DNA from: DASQPR01 sp963836785 | GTDB taxonomy: Bacteria; Actinomycetota; Actinomycetes; Mycobacteriales; Micromonosporaceae | DNA: 64,000 nt | NCBI GenBank assembly: GCA_963836785.1 | Contig: CAWIKW010000011.1 | Coordinates: forward strand, 56,962 to 120,961 | Reading direction: 5' to 3' | Shown here: in pieces, positions 7,712 through 15,730 of the stretch | How the letters are laid out: each line of letters opens with the position of its first letter | How positions within the stretch are numbered: position 1 is the stretch's first letter | Notes under the pieces: model-generated | The model's database searches: none | What the model saw: only the letters and a program-made list of their open reading frames with translations | Told to the model about the DNA's origin: nothing | Translations under genes and position numbers: made by a program

Positions 7712-9766
7712 CTACGGCTGGACCCACGGAGACGGCGGCGGCGGCACCACGACGGGTGGCCGGTCGTCACACGTGATCGTGTTCGGCAGCTCCCACGCGG
7801 CCATCCACGGGCCGGTGGTTCCGCCGCCGTCGTTGCCGCCGAGGTCGACCGGCGTGAATTCCGAGCCGGCCGGCGTGAAGTTGAACGAGCCGCAGTTGTT
7901 AATGCCGACCGCGCCGACGTTGCGCGCATCGACGTTCTCGAACGTCGCCGAACCCTTGACGCGGGCACTGAGCACCGAGGTGCCGGTCCCGTCGACCTTG
8001 ATGTCCTTGAAGTGGACGTTCGTAATCGAGTAGAGATCCTTCACCGGGAAGTCGGACACCAACATGATCGCGTTGTACGTGCTGTCGAGGAAGTTGTCGC
8101 CGACCACTTCGATGTCGGCATTGATGTCCTTCTCCAACGCGTAGATCCAGATGGCACCGAGACCGATGTTCCAGTTCAATTCGAACGTGCCGGCGCGGAC
8201 CGTGGTGTTGTTCGTGATCCACGCGTGGCCGGTGAACGCCTCGGAACCGAACCGGGAGCCGAGCTGGATGCCACTGCCCTCCCGGATCGGGTCGGCGATG
8301 AGGTTGTTCGACACCGTGTTGTCGGTGCCGCCGTAGAGCGCGATGCCGTTGGCGAGGACGGGCGTCTGGATCGTGTTGTGGTCGAACGTGTCGCCGGCAT
8401 CCTCGGTCTTCTCCGACCACATCGCGAGCGCGTCGTCGCCGGTGTTGCGGATGAAGTTGTTCGACGCGATCGAGTTCGTCACGCCGGTGTGGAAGTTGAT
8501 CCCGTCGGCGATCTGGTCGACGATCACGTTGTTGGTGATCTTCAGATTCGTCATCGGTCCATCGAGCCAGATCCCGACCTTCGTGTGCTGGATATAGAGG
8601 TCGCTGATCGTCGAGTCGGACAGCGCGCCGCCGATGCCGTTGACCTGGTCGGTGTCGACGCGCTCGCGGACGTCACCCTCGATGGAGAAGCCGGAGAGGT
8701 GGACGTTCGTGCTGCCGCCGTCGGCGACGTACTTGCCGTAGAAGCCGACGCCCGTGTGCACCGAGCCATCCGCGGCCGGCGTGGACAGCGTGACCTGGTG
8801 GCCCTGGAAGATCGTGTACCAACTGCCGGCGCCCTCGATCGTCACGTTGTCGACGATGATGTGGCGGTTCACCTGGTACGTACCCGGCGGGACGTACACC
8901 TTGCGGTGGGACTTCTGCGCGACGGCGATCGCCTTGTCGATGGCGTTGGCCGAGTCGCGGCGGCCGGTCGGGTCGGCCCCGAAGGCCAGCACGTTCAGGG
9001 CGGTGAGGTCGACCTTCGGCGGCGCGGCCAACTCCGAGTCCATCAGGTCGATGACGGTGGCGGACGCGTCGCTACCGGCCGGCGCGGTGAGCCGTACGGT
9101 GTCGCCGGCCTTGTACGCCTTGCCGAGCAGCAGCCGTTGCTCGTCGTAGAAGTGGTTCGGGCGGAACGGTGCCGGGAACGTGACCGTGGTGCCGGGAACG
9201 CACGCGCACTCGGTCGTCCACCAGTCCGGCTCGATCGAGGTCGTCAACGTCGGGTCGTTGGAGAACGGGTACGCGTTATAGAGCCAGGCGTACTGCGAGG
9301 TCAGCGTCATGGTCTTCGCGTGGTGGCCGTTGACCGCGACGTCGAGCGGTGCGGTGATACCGCCACCGGTCGGTGCGTCCGGAATGCTATAGCGCACCGT
9401 GATGGCATTGGCCGCCTTGGGCAACGTGAAATCGACATGCTGCCCCGGCGCCAGACTGACCGCGGACCGGCCGGAAGCCTCGGCCGGCAATGTATACGCC
9501 GCCGTGCTCGGCCCGATGACCGTCCCGTTAGTGGTCGCCGTCTCGGCCTCCTGCTCGACGAACGGGACGGTGGCACCGCGACCCGCGACGAGCGACGGGT
9601 CGATCGCGGCGCGGGTGGTGGCCGGTGCCGGTACGGAATGCGGGCTGACGCCGGCAAAAGCCGTGCCGCCGAGGCTCACCGTGGCAACGGTCGCGGCCGC
9701 GACGCCCGCGACGATCCAGCGTGATCGACCCCGTCTCGCGGCACTTCGGATGATGATTCCTGACAT
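7712..9766 (-). CDS. Secreted GH87-like alpha-1,3-glucanase/mycodextranase (parallel beta-helix)
   Basis: The 684-residue protein starts with a signal peptide (SRWIVAGVAAATVATVSLGG, cleavage near TAFA). A beta-sandwich region (residues 90-245) precedes a right-handed beta-helix with many NN-type turns. D421 (in ADGINFH), D444 and D445 (in RNTGDDALAMWS) have exactly the 23- and 24-residue spacing that I recall for the three catalytic Asp of GH87 enzymes (for example Agl-KA D1067, D1090, D1091). A Pro-rich tail (PPVVVPPPPSP) ends it. The likely substrate is alpha-1,3-glucan or mixed alpha-1,3/1,4-glucan of fungi or oral/soil biofilms. The start at 9766 is set by the signal peptide; the upstream frame to 9898 is not needed. 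The 9767-9987 gap shows no gene. Confidence 0.85.
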   Translation of the reverse strand: MSGIIIRSAARRGRSRWIVAGVAAATVATVSLGGTAFAGVSPHSVPAPATTRAAIDPSLVAGRGATVPFVEQEAETATTNGTVIGPSTAAYTLPAEASGRSAVSLAPGQHVDFTLPKAANAITVRYSIPDAPTGGGITAPLDVAVNGHHAKTMTLTSQYAWLYNAYPFSNDPTLTTSIEPDWWTTECACVPGTTVTFPAPFRPNHFYDEQRLLLGKAYKAGDTVRLTAPAGSDASATVIDLMDSELAAPPKVDLTALNVLAFGADPTGRRDSANAIDKAIAVAQKSHRKVYVPPGTYQVNRHIIVDNVTIEGAGSWYTIFQGHQVTLSTPAADGSVHTGVGFYGKYVADGGSTNVHLSGFSIEGDVRERVDTDQVNGIGGALSDSTISDLYIQHTKVGIWLDGPMTNLKITNNVIVDQIADGINFHTGVTNSIASNNFIRNTGDDALAMWSEKTEDAGDTFDHNTIQTPVLANGIALYGGTDNTVSNNLIADPIREGSGIQLGSRFGSEAFTGHAWITNNTTVRAGTFELNWNIGLGAIWIYALEKDINADIEVVGDNFLDSTYNAIMLVSDFPVKDLYSITNVHFKDIKVDGTGTSVLSARVKGSATFENVDARNVGAVGINNCGSFNFTPAGSEFTPVDLGGNDGGGTTGPWMAAWELPNTITCDDRPPVVVPPPPSPWVQP

Positions 9767-9987
9767 CGCACGACTCGTTTCTCTCCGGGATGGGCAACGC
9801 CTTTCCGAGGCTCGTGGCGGAGCGGGCGCCAAGAGAGTCGAGGTGACAGTAGGACCCGTGCCGGTCATTGCACAAGGTCTATGAAACAGTTTTGTCATCT
9901 TCTCGTCGAATTCTTGCGCTCTTTCCGAGACTCATTGCTGACAGATCGCAACCGTCCCATGCCGCTACCAGACGAGACGAACGCGAC

Positions 9988-10932
9988 CTACGTCAACATG
10001 CGCTTCGCGTCGGCGAGGCCTTCCTCATTGCCGGCACCATCGTCGATGCCGGTCAGATCGTCATTCGCCGTGCGCCAGGCGAAATACATGGCCTGGATCG
10101 CCCACCGGAACCGCAGCATGGTCGATACGCCGCGCTCGACCTCGGCACTCGGCAGTGCTCCGGTGGCCAGATACGCTTCGATCAAGACGCCGGCGCGGTC
10201 GATGCCGCCGACGTACATCACCGCGGACGCCAGGTCATAGAGCAGCGGGCCGGACAGCGCCGCACCCCAGTCGATCAAGCCGACGATGCCGGTGCACCGA
10301 TCGATCCGGAACGCCTCCGGCGCCGGGTCGGAATGCAGCAACCCGGACGTGAGGCTGTCCGGATCGAGCTCGGCGTACTCGCGAAGGACCGCCGCGACGG
10401 CCGGCCGGATCCAATCACGCAGGCCCAGGTAGCTGGCGTTGAGGTCGATGCCGCGCAGCCCGCGGATCCCGTCCACGCGCGTGTCCCGCAGCGCAACGTG
10501 CACGCGGCCGAGCGTTTTCCCGACCAGACGAACGTCGTCCGGGTCGCTGTCGGACAGCTCAACTCCGGGAACGTAGTCCAACAACGCGATTGGCCGGCGG
10601 CTTGCGATAGCCGTGTCCGCGACGGTCGCCGCGTCCGTGGTGGCCGTGTCCGTCGTGGCCGTGTCCGCGACGGTGGCGGTCAGGGCGCCGGTTCGGGTAG
10701 GAACGGCCGCGCCGGATGGAATACCGGCCGCCTGCAACCGCGCTGCCACCGCAAGACCGCCGAGAAAATCAACACCAGCCGACGCCGGTACGGATTTCGC
10801 CACCCACCGCCGATCGGGCGCGTCGATCCACCAGGTCAGCGAGTTCATACCGCCGTTGTGTTCGGTTATCCGTACGTCGGCAAGGCCCCATTCCTGTACC
10901 AGCACGGCCGCAACGGCGTCGACGCCAATCAT
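9988..10932 (-). CDS. APH-like phosphotransferase with a repeat-encoded loop
   Basis: The 314-residue protein has the APH/choline-kinase fold: a catalytic loop GLLHSDPAPEAFRID and a metal loop VGLIDWGAALSGPLLYDLAS. At the position of the usual catalytic-loop Asn it has Ala (HxDxxxxA), a variant that I have seen in annotated relatives but cannot verify. Residues about 85-110 are a low-complexity Ala/Thr/Asp stretch (TATVADTATTDTATTDAAT) encoded by 15-18 bp DNA repeats. The substrate is unknown. It stands alone on the minus strand. Confidence 0.8.
   Translation of the reverse strand: MIGVDAVAAVLVQEWGLADVRITEHNGGMNSLTWWIDAPDRRWVAKSVPASAGVDFLGGLAVAARLQAAGIPSGAAVPTRTGALTATVADTATTDTATTDAATVADTAIASRRPIALLDYVPGVELSDSDPDDVRLVGKTLGRVHVALRDTRVDGIRGLRGIDLNASYLGLRDWIRPAVAAVLREYAELDPDSLTSGLLHSDPAPEAFRIDRCTGIVGLIDWGAALSGPLLYDLASAVMYVGGIDRAGVLIEAYLATGALPSAEVERGVSTMLRFRWAIQAMYFAWRTANDDLTGIDDGAGNEEGLADAKRMLT
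10612..10680. repeat. 15-18 bp tandem repeats inside the kinase gene
   Basis: Units of the form GTGTCCGTCGTGGCC recur four times with 15 or 18 bp length, encoding the Ala-Thr-Asp loop of the APH-like protein. The unit length is a multiple of three, so copy changes keep the frame. Confidence 0.7.
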
Positions 10933-11022
10933 CGGCGGAGTGAAACACGCCTGGATATCGCGACGCGACGTGATTTCGGCAGCCGGCGACGCGATCGGCT
11001 TCGGCGGCGGCGTAACGGACGG

Positions 11023-11469
11023 TCAATCGATGATGCGAGGCGGCGCGAGGTCGGGGTTGTCGATCGCGACGTCACAGCGCGACAGCGGATCGCGTGCGCA
11101 CAACACCACTCTGCCCGACCCATCCGGGCCGGCCGGTTCCAGCAAGAGAGTTCGAGCGGATATGAAGTCGTACGCGTTGCGGTAGTAGCCCTCGCCGCTT
11201 TTCCGGTCGTAGCCGAGTTCACGGGCCTCGCGCCAGAATTCTTGATTGAGCTGGGTGAACCCGACGTCGAAGTGATCGCCGTGTCCTCGCCGGTCGCCCG
11301 CCGTCGTTTTCGCGATCGACCGCGAGCCAGCGAGTACGTTCGAGATATGGCTAACGTGGATGACATCCTGACGCAGGTTTTCGACGGCCAGCCGCGCCTG
11401 ACCGGCGACGAGATTTTTCGGCGGGTGACTGCCGCCGGGGCGGATCCAGACGTCATCGACCAGTTCCGC
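11023..11469 (-). pseudogene. Conserved-looking frame without a normal start codon
   Basis: On the minus strand, a frame open from 11469 to a TGA at 11023 encodes a protein-like stretch: HFDVGFTQLNQEFWREAREL, then YDRKSGEGYYRNAYDFISAR, then a tail ending PPRIID. Its mixed composition with Tyr, Phe, Asn and Gln is unlike a shadow of GC-rich coding DNA. There is no ATG, GTG or TTG upstream of it in frame except two late GTG and a TTG codon near the C-terminus. It may be the 3' part of a frameshifted or truncated gene, or start at a rare codon. Its 5' end would overlap the plus-strand gene at 11347. I do not recognise the family. Confidence 0.4.
11335..11349 (+). promoter_or_regulatory. Leaderless promoter of the 123-residue protein gene
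   Basis: TACGTT (11335-11340) is followed by six bases and ATG 11347. No ribosome-binding site precedes the ATG, which supports a leaderless transcript. Confidence 0.5.
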
Positions 11470-11718
11470 CTATTCCCACAGGGCGAATACTCGCCGGAAG
11501 AGGCCGCGTACACGTTCTCCGAACTGGCTGGACCGAGTCCGGAAGTCGCCGCCGCGGCCGCCGCGGACGCCGAGGCACGGACCGGGTCCGATCAGCCCTG
11601 GGATGCGGAAGACCTCGCCGTGGCCGAGGGTCGCGACCCAACGCCCGCCAACGTCGAGCGAGCGCGGCGGGAGTTGGCCGAGGACGGCCCGGCCGCGATC
11701 GAACGCACGGTGCCGTGA
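11347..11718 (+). CDS. Acidic hypothetical protein
   Basis: The 123-residue acidic protein begins MANVDDILTQVFDGQPRLTG and contains PDVIDQFRLFPQGEYSPEEA and a charged C-terminus. I do not recognise its family. It has no signal peptide or membrane segment. It is only the last part of a much longer open frame; I take 11347 because the codon use and composition look protein-like from there and a TACGTT -10 lies six bases upstream. It converges on the lipoprotein gene, with 19 bases between stops. Confidence 0.65.
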   Translation: MANVDDILTQVFDGQPRLTGDEIFRRVTAAGADPDVIDQFRLFPQGEYSPEEAAYTFSELAGPSPEVAAAAAADAEARTGSDQPWDAEDLAVAEGRDPTPANVERARRELAEDGPAAIERTVP

Positions 11719-11737
11719 CCGGGTCGATCGCAGGGCG

Positions 11738-12610
11738 TTAACTGCAGGTCGCTGGCGTGCTGAACGCGGTCTTGAATCCGCCCGCGCTGGTGATCTCGAC
11801 CTTGGCCGCGACTCCGCCGGGGACGCCGGTCGTCACCTGATGGAAGGTGAAGATCGATGTCTGTACGGGGCCATCGACCGGATTCGTGGGATCAGTCAGT
11901 TGCACGTTCTGCGTCTGGGACGTGGTGCCGTCACTGAAGACCCACTGGTAGTAGACGGTCTGAGACGCGGCAACATAGATGTTGGTCGAATACTCGGCAT
12001 TGAACGGACAGGTGCCGGTCGTCGGGCTGACCGAAACCGGCTGAACCGTCGCTCCGCAAACGAGCTCGAACTTCGTCGACGCCGTCGGCGCCGGTTTGGC
12101 GTTGTGCCCGATGACGACCAGCTCGATGGTGGTCGTGCGCATGTAACCGGAGATCGAGTAGTCGAGGCTCACGTTGCGCGACTGCGACCCGCGGCCGGAG
12201 AACTGGACCGTGTGCTGATGCGTAGGCGCGGCGCCGTCGATCTTCCACCCGTACGTCAACGTCTCCGGGCCCTTGTTCACCGAGACGACGCCGTTGATCG
12301 TGTACATGTGCGGGCACTCTGTGATCGCCAGGTCGCCAACGGGTGCCACGTCCACACTCACCTGTAGTGAACTGGAACCACCATTCGACCCGCTCCCGGC
12401 GCCGGCGGTCGCCCCGCCACCCGAGCCCGCATCGGAGCCGGCTTGCGACGCGGGCGCCGACTCATCCCCGATCGGTCCGGACGTCCCCACGCCAACGGCA
12501 TCGGGCGGCGCGGCTTGCAGACCACCGGAGTATTTTGCGGACGAGGCGCACGCCGCCACGGCCATGCACATGGTGAGACCGACGGCCAGCATAAGGCGGT
12601 GACTTCGCAT
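11738..12610 (-). CDS. Predicted lipoprotein with immunoglobulin-like C-terminal region
   Basis: The 290-residue protein starts at 12610 after GGAGGG. Its signal sequence (LAVGLTMCMAVAAC) ends in a lipobox (VAAC), so it is probably anchored outside the membrane. A Gly/Ser-rich stretch (residues 60-80) links to a region with repeated beta-strand-like segments (LTYGWKIDGAAP, YYQWVFSDGTT) resembling PKD or Ig-like modules, and four or so conserved Cys that may form disulfides. No enzymatic motif is seen. A surface-binding or stress-sensing role is a guess. Confidence 0.75.
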   Translation of the reverse strand: MRSHRLMLAVGLTMCMAVAACASSAKYSGGLQAAPPDAVGVGTSGPIGDESAPASQAGSDAGSGGGATAGAGSGSNGGSSSLQVSVDVAPVGDLAITECPHMYTINGVVSVNKGPETLTYGWKIDGAAPTHQHTVQFSGRGSQSRNVSLDYSISGYMRTTTIELVVIGHNAKPAPTASTKFELVCGATVQPVSVSPTTGTCPFNAEYSTNIYVAASQTVYYQWVFSDGTTSQTQNVQLTDPTNPVDGPVQTSIFTFHQVTTGVPGGVAAKVEITSAGGFKTAFSTPATCS

Positions 12611-12813
12611 GACGCCCTCCTCGGGAAATTTCCCGGCAGGGTATGCGTCGAGGTCCGTCAATTGCCTCCGAGAGTCGTACATCGGACTCGAGATCGGCCG
12701 GCGCCGATTTAGTCGCAGGCACACGCGGTCAGGATCCGACCGACTCGACGTGACGCAATGTTTCCGGTCACCGCCACGAACCGGTCAACGAATCGTCCGT
12801 TGGCCCGGACGGC

Positions 12814-13389
12814 TTACGTGGACTGCGTCGGGGCTGTCACGGCCGGGGCCGGGTCGCTGCGAAGCCGGCCGTAGAGATATCCGTCGCGCCACTGGCCGGC
12901 GCGGAACTCGGCTGCGCGGATCACGCCCTCGCGCCGAAAGCCGGCCTTCTCCAGCGCCTTCTGCTCGGCGATGTTCTCCGGGTGCGTGCCGGCCTCGATG
13001 CGTTGAGCGGGCGTGTGTTCGAACAAGTAGTCGCACAACATCGCCTGCGCGCGCCAACCGATGCCGCGTCCGCGCCATTGTGGCAGCAGGGCGATCCCGA
13101 TGACCCAGTGCTTCGCCGCGCCGCCATAGGAATCCGCGTGCCAACTCACAAATCCGGCCGCTTCGGCGTCCGGATCGACCTCGACCATGAGTCGCCCGTC
13201 GTCAGGACCGAGATAGCCGTCGGTCGCGTATCGCCGCGCGGGCGCTTGCGCATCACGGAAGCCGGCCCAATCGAGTCCGATGAGACCGGGCTCGGTGGCG
13301 AAGCGTCGAAACATCGCGAGGTCGTCCTCGACCAACGGCCGCAGCCGCAGCGCGGTCTCGGCCCGACCGCTCGCTGGTGGTTGTGTCAT
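12814..13389 (-). CDS. GNAT N-acetyltransferase (RimJ/RimL type)
   Basis: The 191-residue protein has the GNAT fold of the RimJ/RimL branch: LRLRPLVEDDLAMFRRF at the start, WVIGIALLPQWRGRGIGWRA (acetyl-CoA loop QWRGRGIG), and the ENIAEQKALEKAGFRREGVIR signature. It should transfer an acetyl group from acetyl-CoA to an amine on a protein N-terminus or small molecule. It is divergent from a TetR gene across a 144-base gap containing a strong promoter and palindrome, so TetR may control it too. Confidence 0.88.
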   Translation of the reverse strand: MTQPPASGRAETALRLRPLVEDDLAMFRRFATEPGLIGLDWAGFRDAQAPARRYATDGYLGPDDGRLMVEVDPDAEAAGFVSWHADSYGGAAKHWVIGIALLPQWRGRGIGWRAQAMLCDYLFEHTPAQRIEAGTHPENIAEQKALEKAGFRREGVIRAAEFRAGQWRDGYLYGRLRSDPAPAVTAPTQST

Positions 13390-13481
13390 GCCGTGCGAGG
13401 TTACGCCAGGTCACCCTACCAAGATCTACAAGTGCCTCGCCGGCGGTAAATGTGAGCTGCGACGCCATCCGGGCAGCGCGG

Positions 13482-13510
13482 TTGACGCCGTACCCTAATG
13501 GCATTAGGTT
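13482..13510 (+). promoter_or_regulatory. Sigma-70-like promoter with TetR-type operator
   Basis: TTGACG (13482-13487), a 17-bp spacer and TAGGTT (13505-13510) make a good promoter. A perfect 15-bp palindrome, CCTAAT-GGC-ATTAGG (13494-13508), covers the spacer and -10, which fits autorepression by the TetR gene at 13534. Confidence 0.65.
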
Positions 13511-13533
13511 TTAGCCTATGGATCGTAGTAGCC

Positions 13534-14085
13534 ATGCCTAGGGTTGGCTTGAACGAGGATGCCGTCGTCGACGCGGCGCTCGCCGTCGTGGACAAGAGCG
13601 GTCCGCAGGCGTTGACCCTGGCGACCGTCGCGGCGCGTGTCGGTGTCGCGACACCGTCGCTGTATCAGCACGTTGCCGGGCTGGCTCATCTCCGGGCCCG
13701 GGTGGCGGCGCGGGTGCTCACCGAAATGACCACGGTCGCCACGGACGCTGTCGTCGGGCGGAGCGGCGACGATGCGGTCGCCAATTTGATGCGCCGCATG
13801 CGTGAATACGCGGTCGCGAATCCGCACCGGTATGCGGCGGTCCCAGCCGATCCGATGCACGACCCGGCGCTGGCCGAGCCAGCGGAAAAGTTCCTGCGCG
13901 TGTTCCTCGCAGTACTACGCGGGTACGACCTGAGCGGACCGGCCGCCGTGCACGCCACGAGGTGTCTCCGCGTGATCGTTTACGGCTTCGCCGCGATCGA
14001 GTCCTCCGGCGGATTTGGCCTCGCGGAAGACCCGGCGGAGACGTATGAGCACCTCATCGATATGTACCTCACATCCCTGCATTGA
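13534..14085 (+). CDS. TetR family transcriptional regulator
   Basis: The 183-residue protein has an N-terminal TetR helix-turn-helix (LATVAARVGVATPSLYQHVAG at about residues 28-48) and a TetR_C-type domain with RYAAVPADP and RCLRVIVYGFAAIESSGGFGL, the WHG-like signature region. It probably represses its own promoter and the membrane protein and MBL hydrolase that follow. The ATG at 13534 begins MPRVGLNEDAVVDAALAVV, a typical N-terminus; the in-frame ATG at 13498 lies inside the operator and is rejected. Confidence 0.9.
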   Translation: MPRVGLNEDAVVDAALAVVDKSGPQALTLATVAARVGVATPSLYQHVAGLAHLRARVAARVLTEMTTVATDAVVGRSGDDAVANLMRRMREYAVANPHRYAAVPADPMHDPALAEPAEKFLRVFLAVLRGYDLSGPAAVHATRCLRVIVYGFAAIESSGGFGLAEDPAETYEHLIDMYLTSLH

Positions 14086-14110
14086 CGTATTGACTTCTCG
14101 GGAGGACACC

Positions 14111-14800
14111 ATGTCTGTTTCACCAGCTCGCACGCGCGCCGGCGCCGTCGCACTCATCGCGGCCGGTGCACTGTTCCTTGCCTATCCGGCCGTGCGCCCG
14201 TACCACGACGAGTCGACGGCGGCCGGTGCGACCGCGTCAATGAGCTCGACCGCATGGGTCGCCGCTCACTTCTTCGCCATGGTCGGCTTCGTACTGCTGC
14301 CGCTCGGGCTGCTCGCCATCACCGGCGTGGTCGCGCGCACGCGGGGGGCCGGTCTCGCGCTCGCCGCGACGGTGGCGGTGTGGATCGGCGCCGGCCTGGT
14401 CCTTCCGTATTACGGTTCCGAGGACTTCGGCCTGCACGCGATCGCCGGCCCGCACGGCAGCCAGTCGAATGTCGTCGGGCTCGTCGACGCCGTACGCAAC
14501 CAGCCGGTCGCGTTGAGCACGTTCGGCATCGGCCTGGTCGTGTTGGCGATCGGGGCTATCCTCGCCGCCGTGGCGATGTGGCGCAGCGCGATCCTGCCGC
14601 GGTGGATCGGGATCCCGTTTGCGGCCGCCATGGTGTTGTTCCTGCCGCAGTTCTACGGGTCTCCTTCGGTACGCATCGCACACGGCGCCCTGATGCTCGT
14701 CAGTCTGGTGCTGCTCGCTGGCGGGTTGTGGCGGGCCGCCGCACCGGTTGGCGACGTGAACACGGCGCCGACCGAGGACCGCGTACCGGTTGCTGCCTAA
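14111..14800 (+). CDS. Integral membrane protein of unknown function
   Basis: The 229-residue protein shows about six hydrophobic segments (AGAVALIAAGALFLAYPAV, FFAMVGFVLLPLGLLAITGV, AVWIGAGLVLPYYG, FGIGLVVLAIGAILAAVAMW and further ones) and should sit in the cytoplasmic membrane. No catalytic or transport motif is recognisable. It starts 25 bases after the TetR gene with a GGGAGGA ribosome-binding site, and the MBL hydrolase follows 45 bases later, so the three likely form one TetR-controlled operon. Confidence 0.75.
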   Translation: MSVSPARTRAGAVALIAAGALFLAYPAVRPYHDESTAAGATASMSSTAWVAAHFFAMVGFVLLPLGLLAITGVVARTRGAGLALAATVAVWIGAGLVLPYYGSEDFGLHAIAGPHGSQSNVVGLVDAVRNQPVALSTFGIGLVVLAIGAILAAVAMWRSAILPRWIGIPFAAAMVLFLPQFYGSPSVRIAHGALMLVSLVLLAGGLWRAAAPVGDVNTAPTEDRVPVAA

Positions 14801-14845
14801 CCGATTACCGGTCCGGCCAGGTAACGATCTCGCCAAGGAGGAGAC

Positions 14846-15565
14846 ATGTCGGCATCCGCGGCATACCAGGTAGCGCCGAACGTCTGGCGCATTCCGGCGG
14901 CGCCGTACGACTTCGTGAACATTTACGCGTTTGTCGATGACGATGGACAGGTCACACTCGTGGACACCGGGTTGAAGAGCGCGTCGAAGCGGACGCTCGC
15001 CGGCCTTGCCATGATGGGACGATCGATCGACGACGTGACCCGCATCGTGCTGACTCACGCGCATGGTGACCACGCCGGAAACGCGGCGAAGATGGCCGAA
15101 CTGACCGGGGCACCGGTATCGATTCACGAGATCGATGCACCCTTCGCCCGCGATGGCGTCGCGCCGCCGCGCGACGGGACCACGTCCGGTGGCCGCCTGA
15201 TGAACCTGTTGGGCCGGCGCGGCAACGGATTCCCGGCCGTCACGATCGGTGATGAACTGACTGATGGTCAGATGCTGCCGATCGCCGGCGGGCTCCGGGT
15301 CGTCCACACGCCGGGCCACACCATGGGCCACGTCGCGCTCCTGCACGAGGCGACCCAGGTGTTGGTCACCGGTGACTCGATCTGGAACGTACGGAAGATG
15401 GGCTGGGGTGTGAAAGCGTTCTGCCAGGACGTGAAGCTCAACCAGCGGACGGCGCACGTCCTCGGCGAGCTCGACTACCGCGTTGCCGCTTTCACCCACG
15501 GCCCACATATCGCCGATCGGGCGCGGGAGCGCGTCCGAGGCTTCCTGGCCGACGCCCGCCAGTAA
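14846..15565 (+). CDS. MBL-fold metallo-hydrolase
   Basis: The 239-residue protein carries the metallo-beta-lactamase-fold ligand set: THAHGDHAGN (HxHxDH), HTPGHTMGH, TGDSIW and a late HGPH. It begins with the PNVWRIPAAPYDFVNIYAFV strand typical of glyoxalase-II or lactonase-like members. A perfect AAGGAGGAG site precedes ATG 14846. It should hydrolyse a thioester, lactone or phosphoester; which one cannot be told. It is the last gene of the TetR-membrane protein group. Confidence 0.85.
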   Translation: MSASAAYQVAPNVWRIPAAPYDFVNIYAFVDDDGQVTLVDTGLKSASKRTLAGLAMMGRSIDDVTRIVLTHAHGDHAGNAAKMAELTGAPVSIHEIDAPFARDGVAPPRDGTTSGGRLMNLLGRRGNGFPAVTIGDELTDGQMLPIAGGLRVVHTPGHTMGHVALLHEATQVLVTGDSIWNVRKMGWGVKAFCQDVKLNQRTAHVLGELDYRVAAFTHGPHIADRARERVRGFLADARQ

Positions 15566-15571
15566 TGCATT

Positions 15572-15605
15572 GCGGTGGCCCGCCGCGGGTGGCCAGCACC
15601 ACCGC
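15572..15605 (+). terminator. Hairpin after the MBL gene
   Basis: GCGGTGG (15572-15578) pairs with CCACCGC (15599-15605) just after the stop at 15565, closing the TetR operon. No T-tract is present. Confidence 0.4.
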
Positions 15606-15730
15606 CCGCTACGACCGGTAATCGCCGGAATCTAACGAGGTGCGCCGGTACCGTAGTGGTGAGCTTCATTGCGGCTGCGTCACGCAGAAGCTAGCGTCCG
15701 TCAGGCCGCAGCCTGTCGGGAGGACACCGA

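Noticed and set aside
7337..9724. A 795-codon plus-strand open frame antisense to the GH87-like gene
   Set aside because: Its composition is the Arg/Val/Asp-rich shadow of a GC-rich coding strand, while the minus strand shows a signal peptide and catalytic motifs.
9868..11346. Long plus-strand frame leading into the 123-residue protein
   Set aside because: It is antisense to the APH-like gene; only the part from 11347 has protein-like composition and its own promoter.
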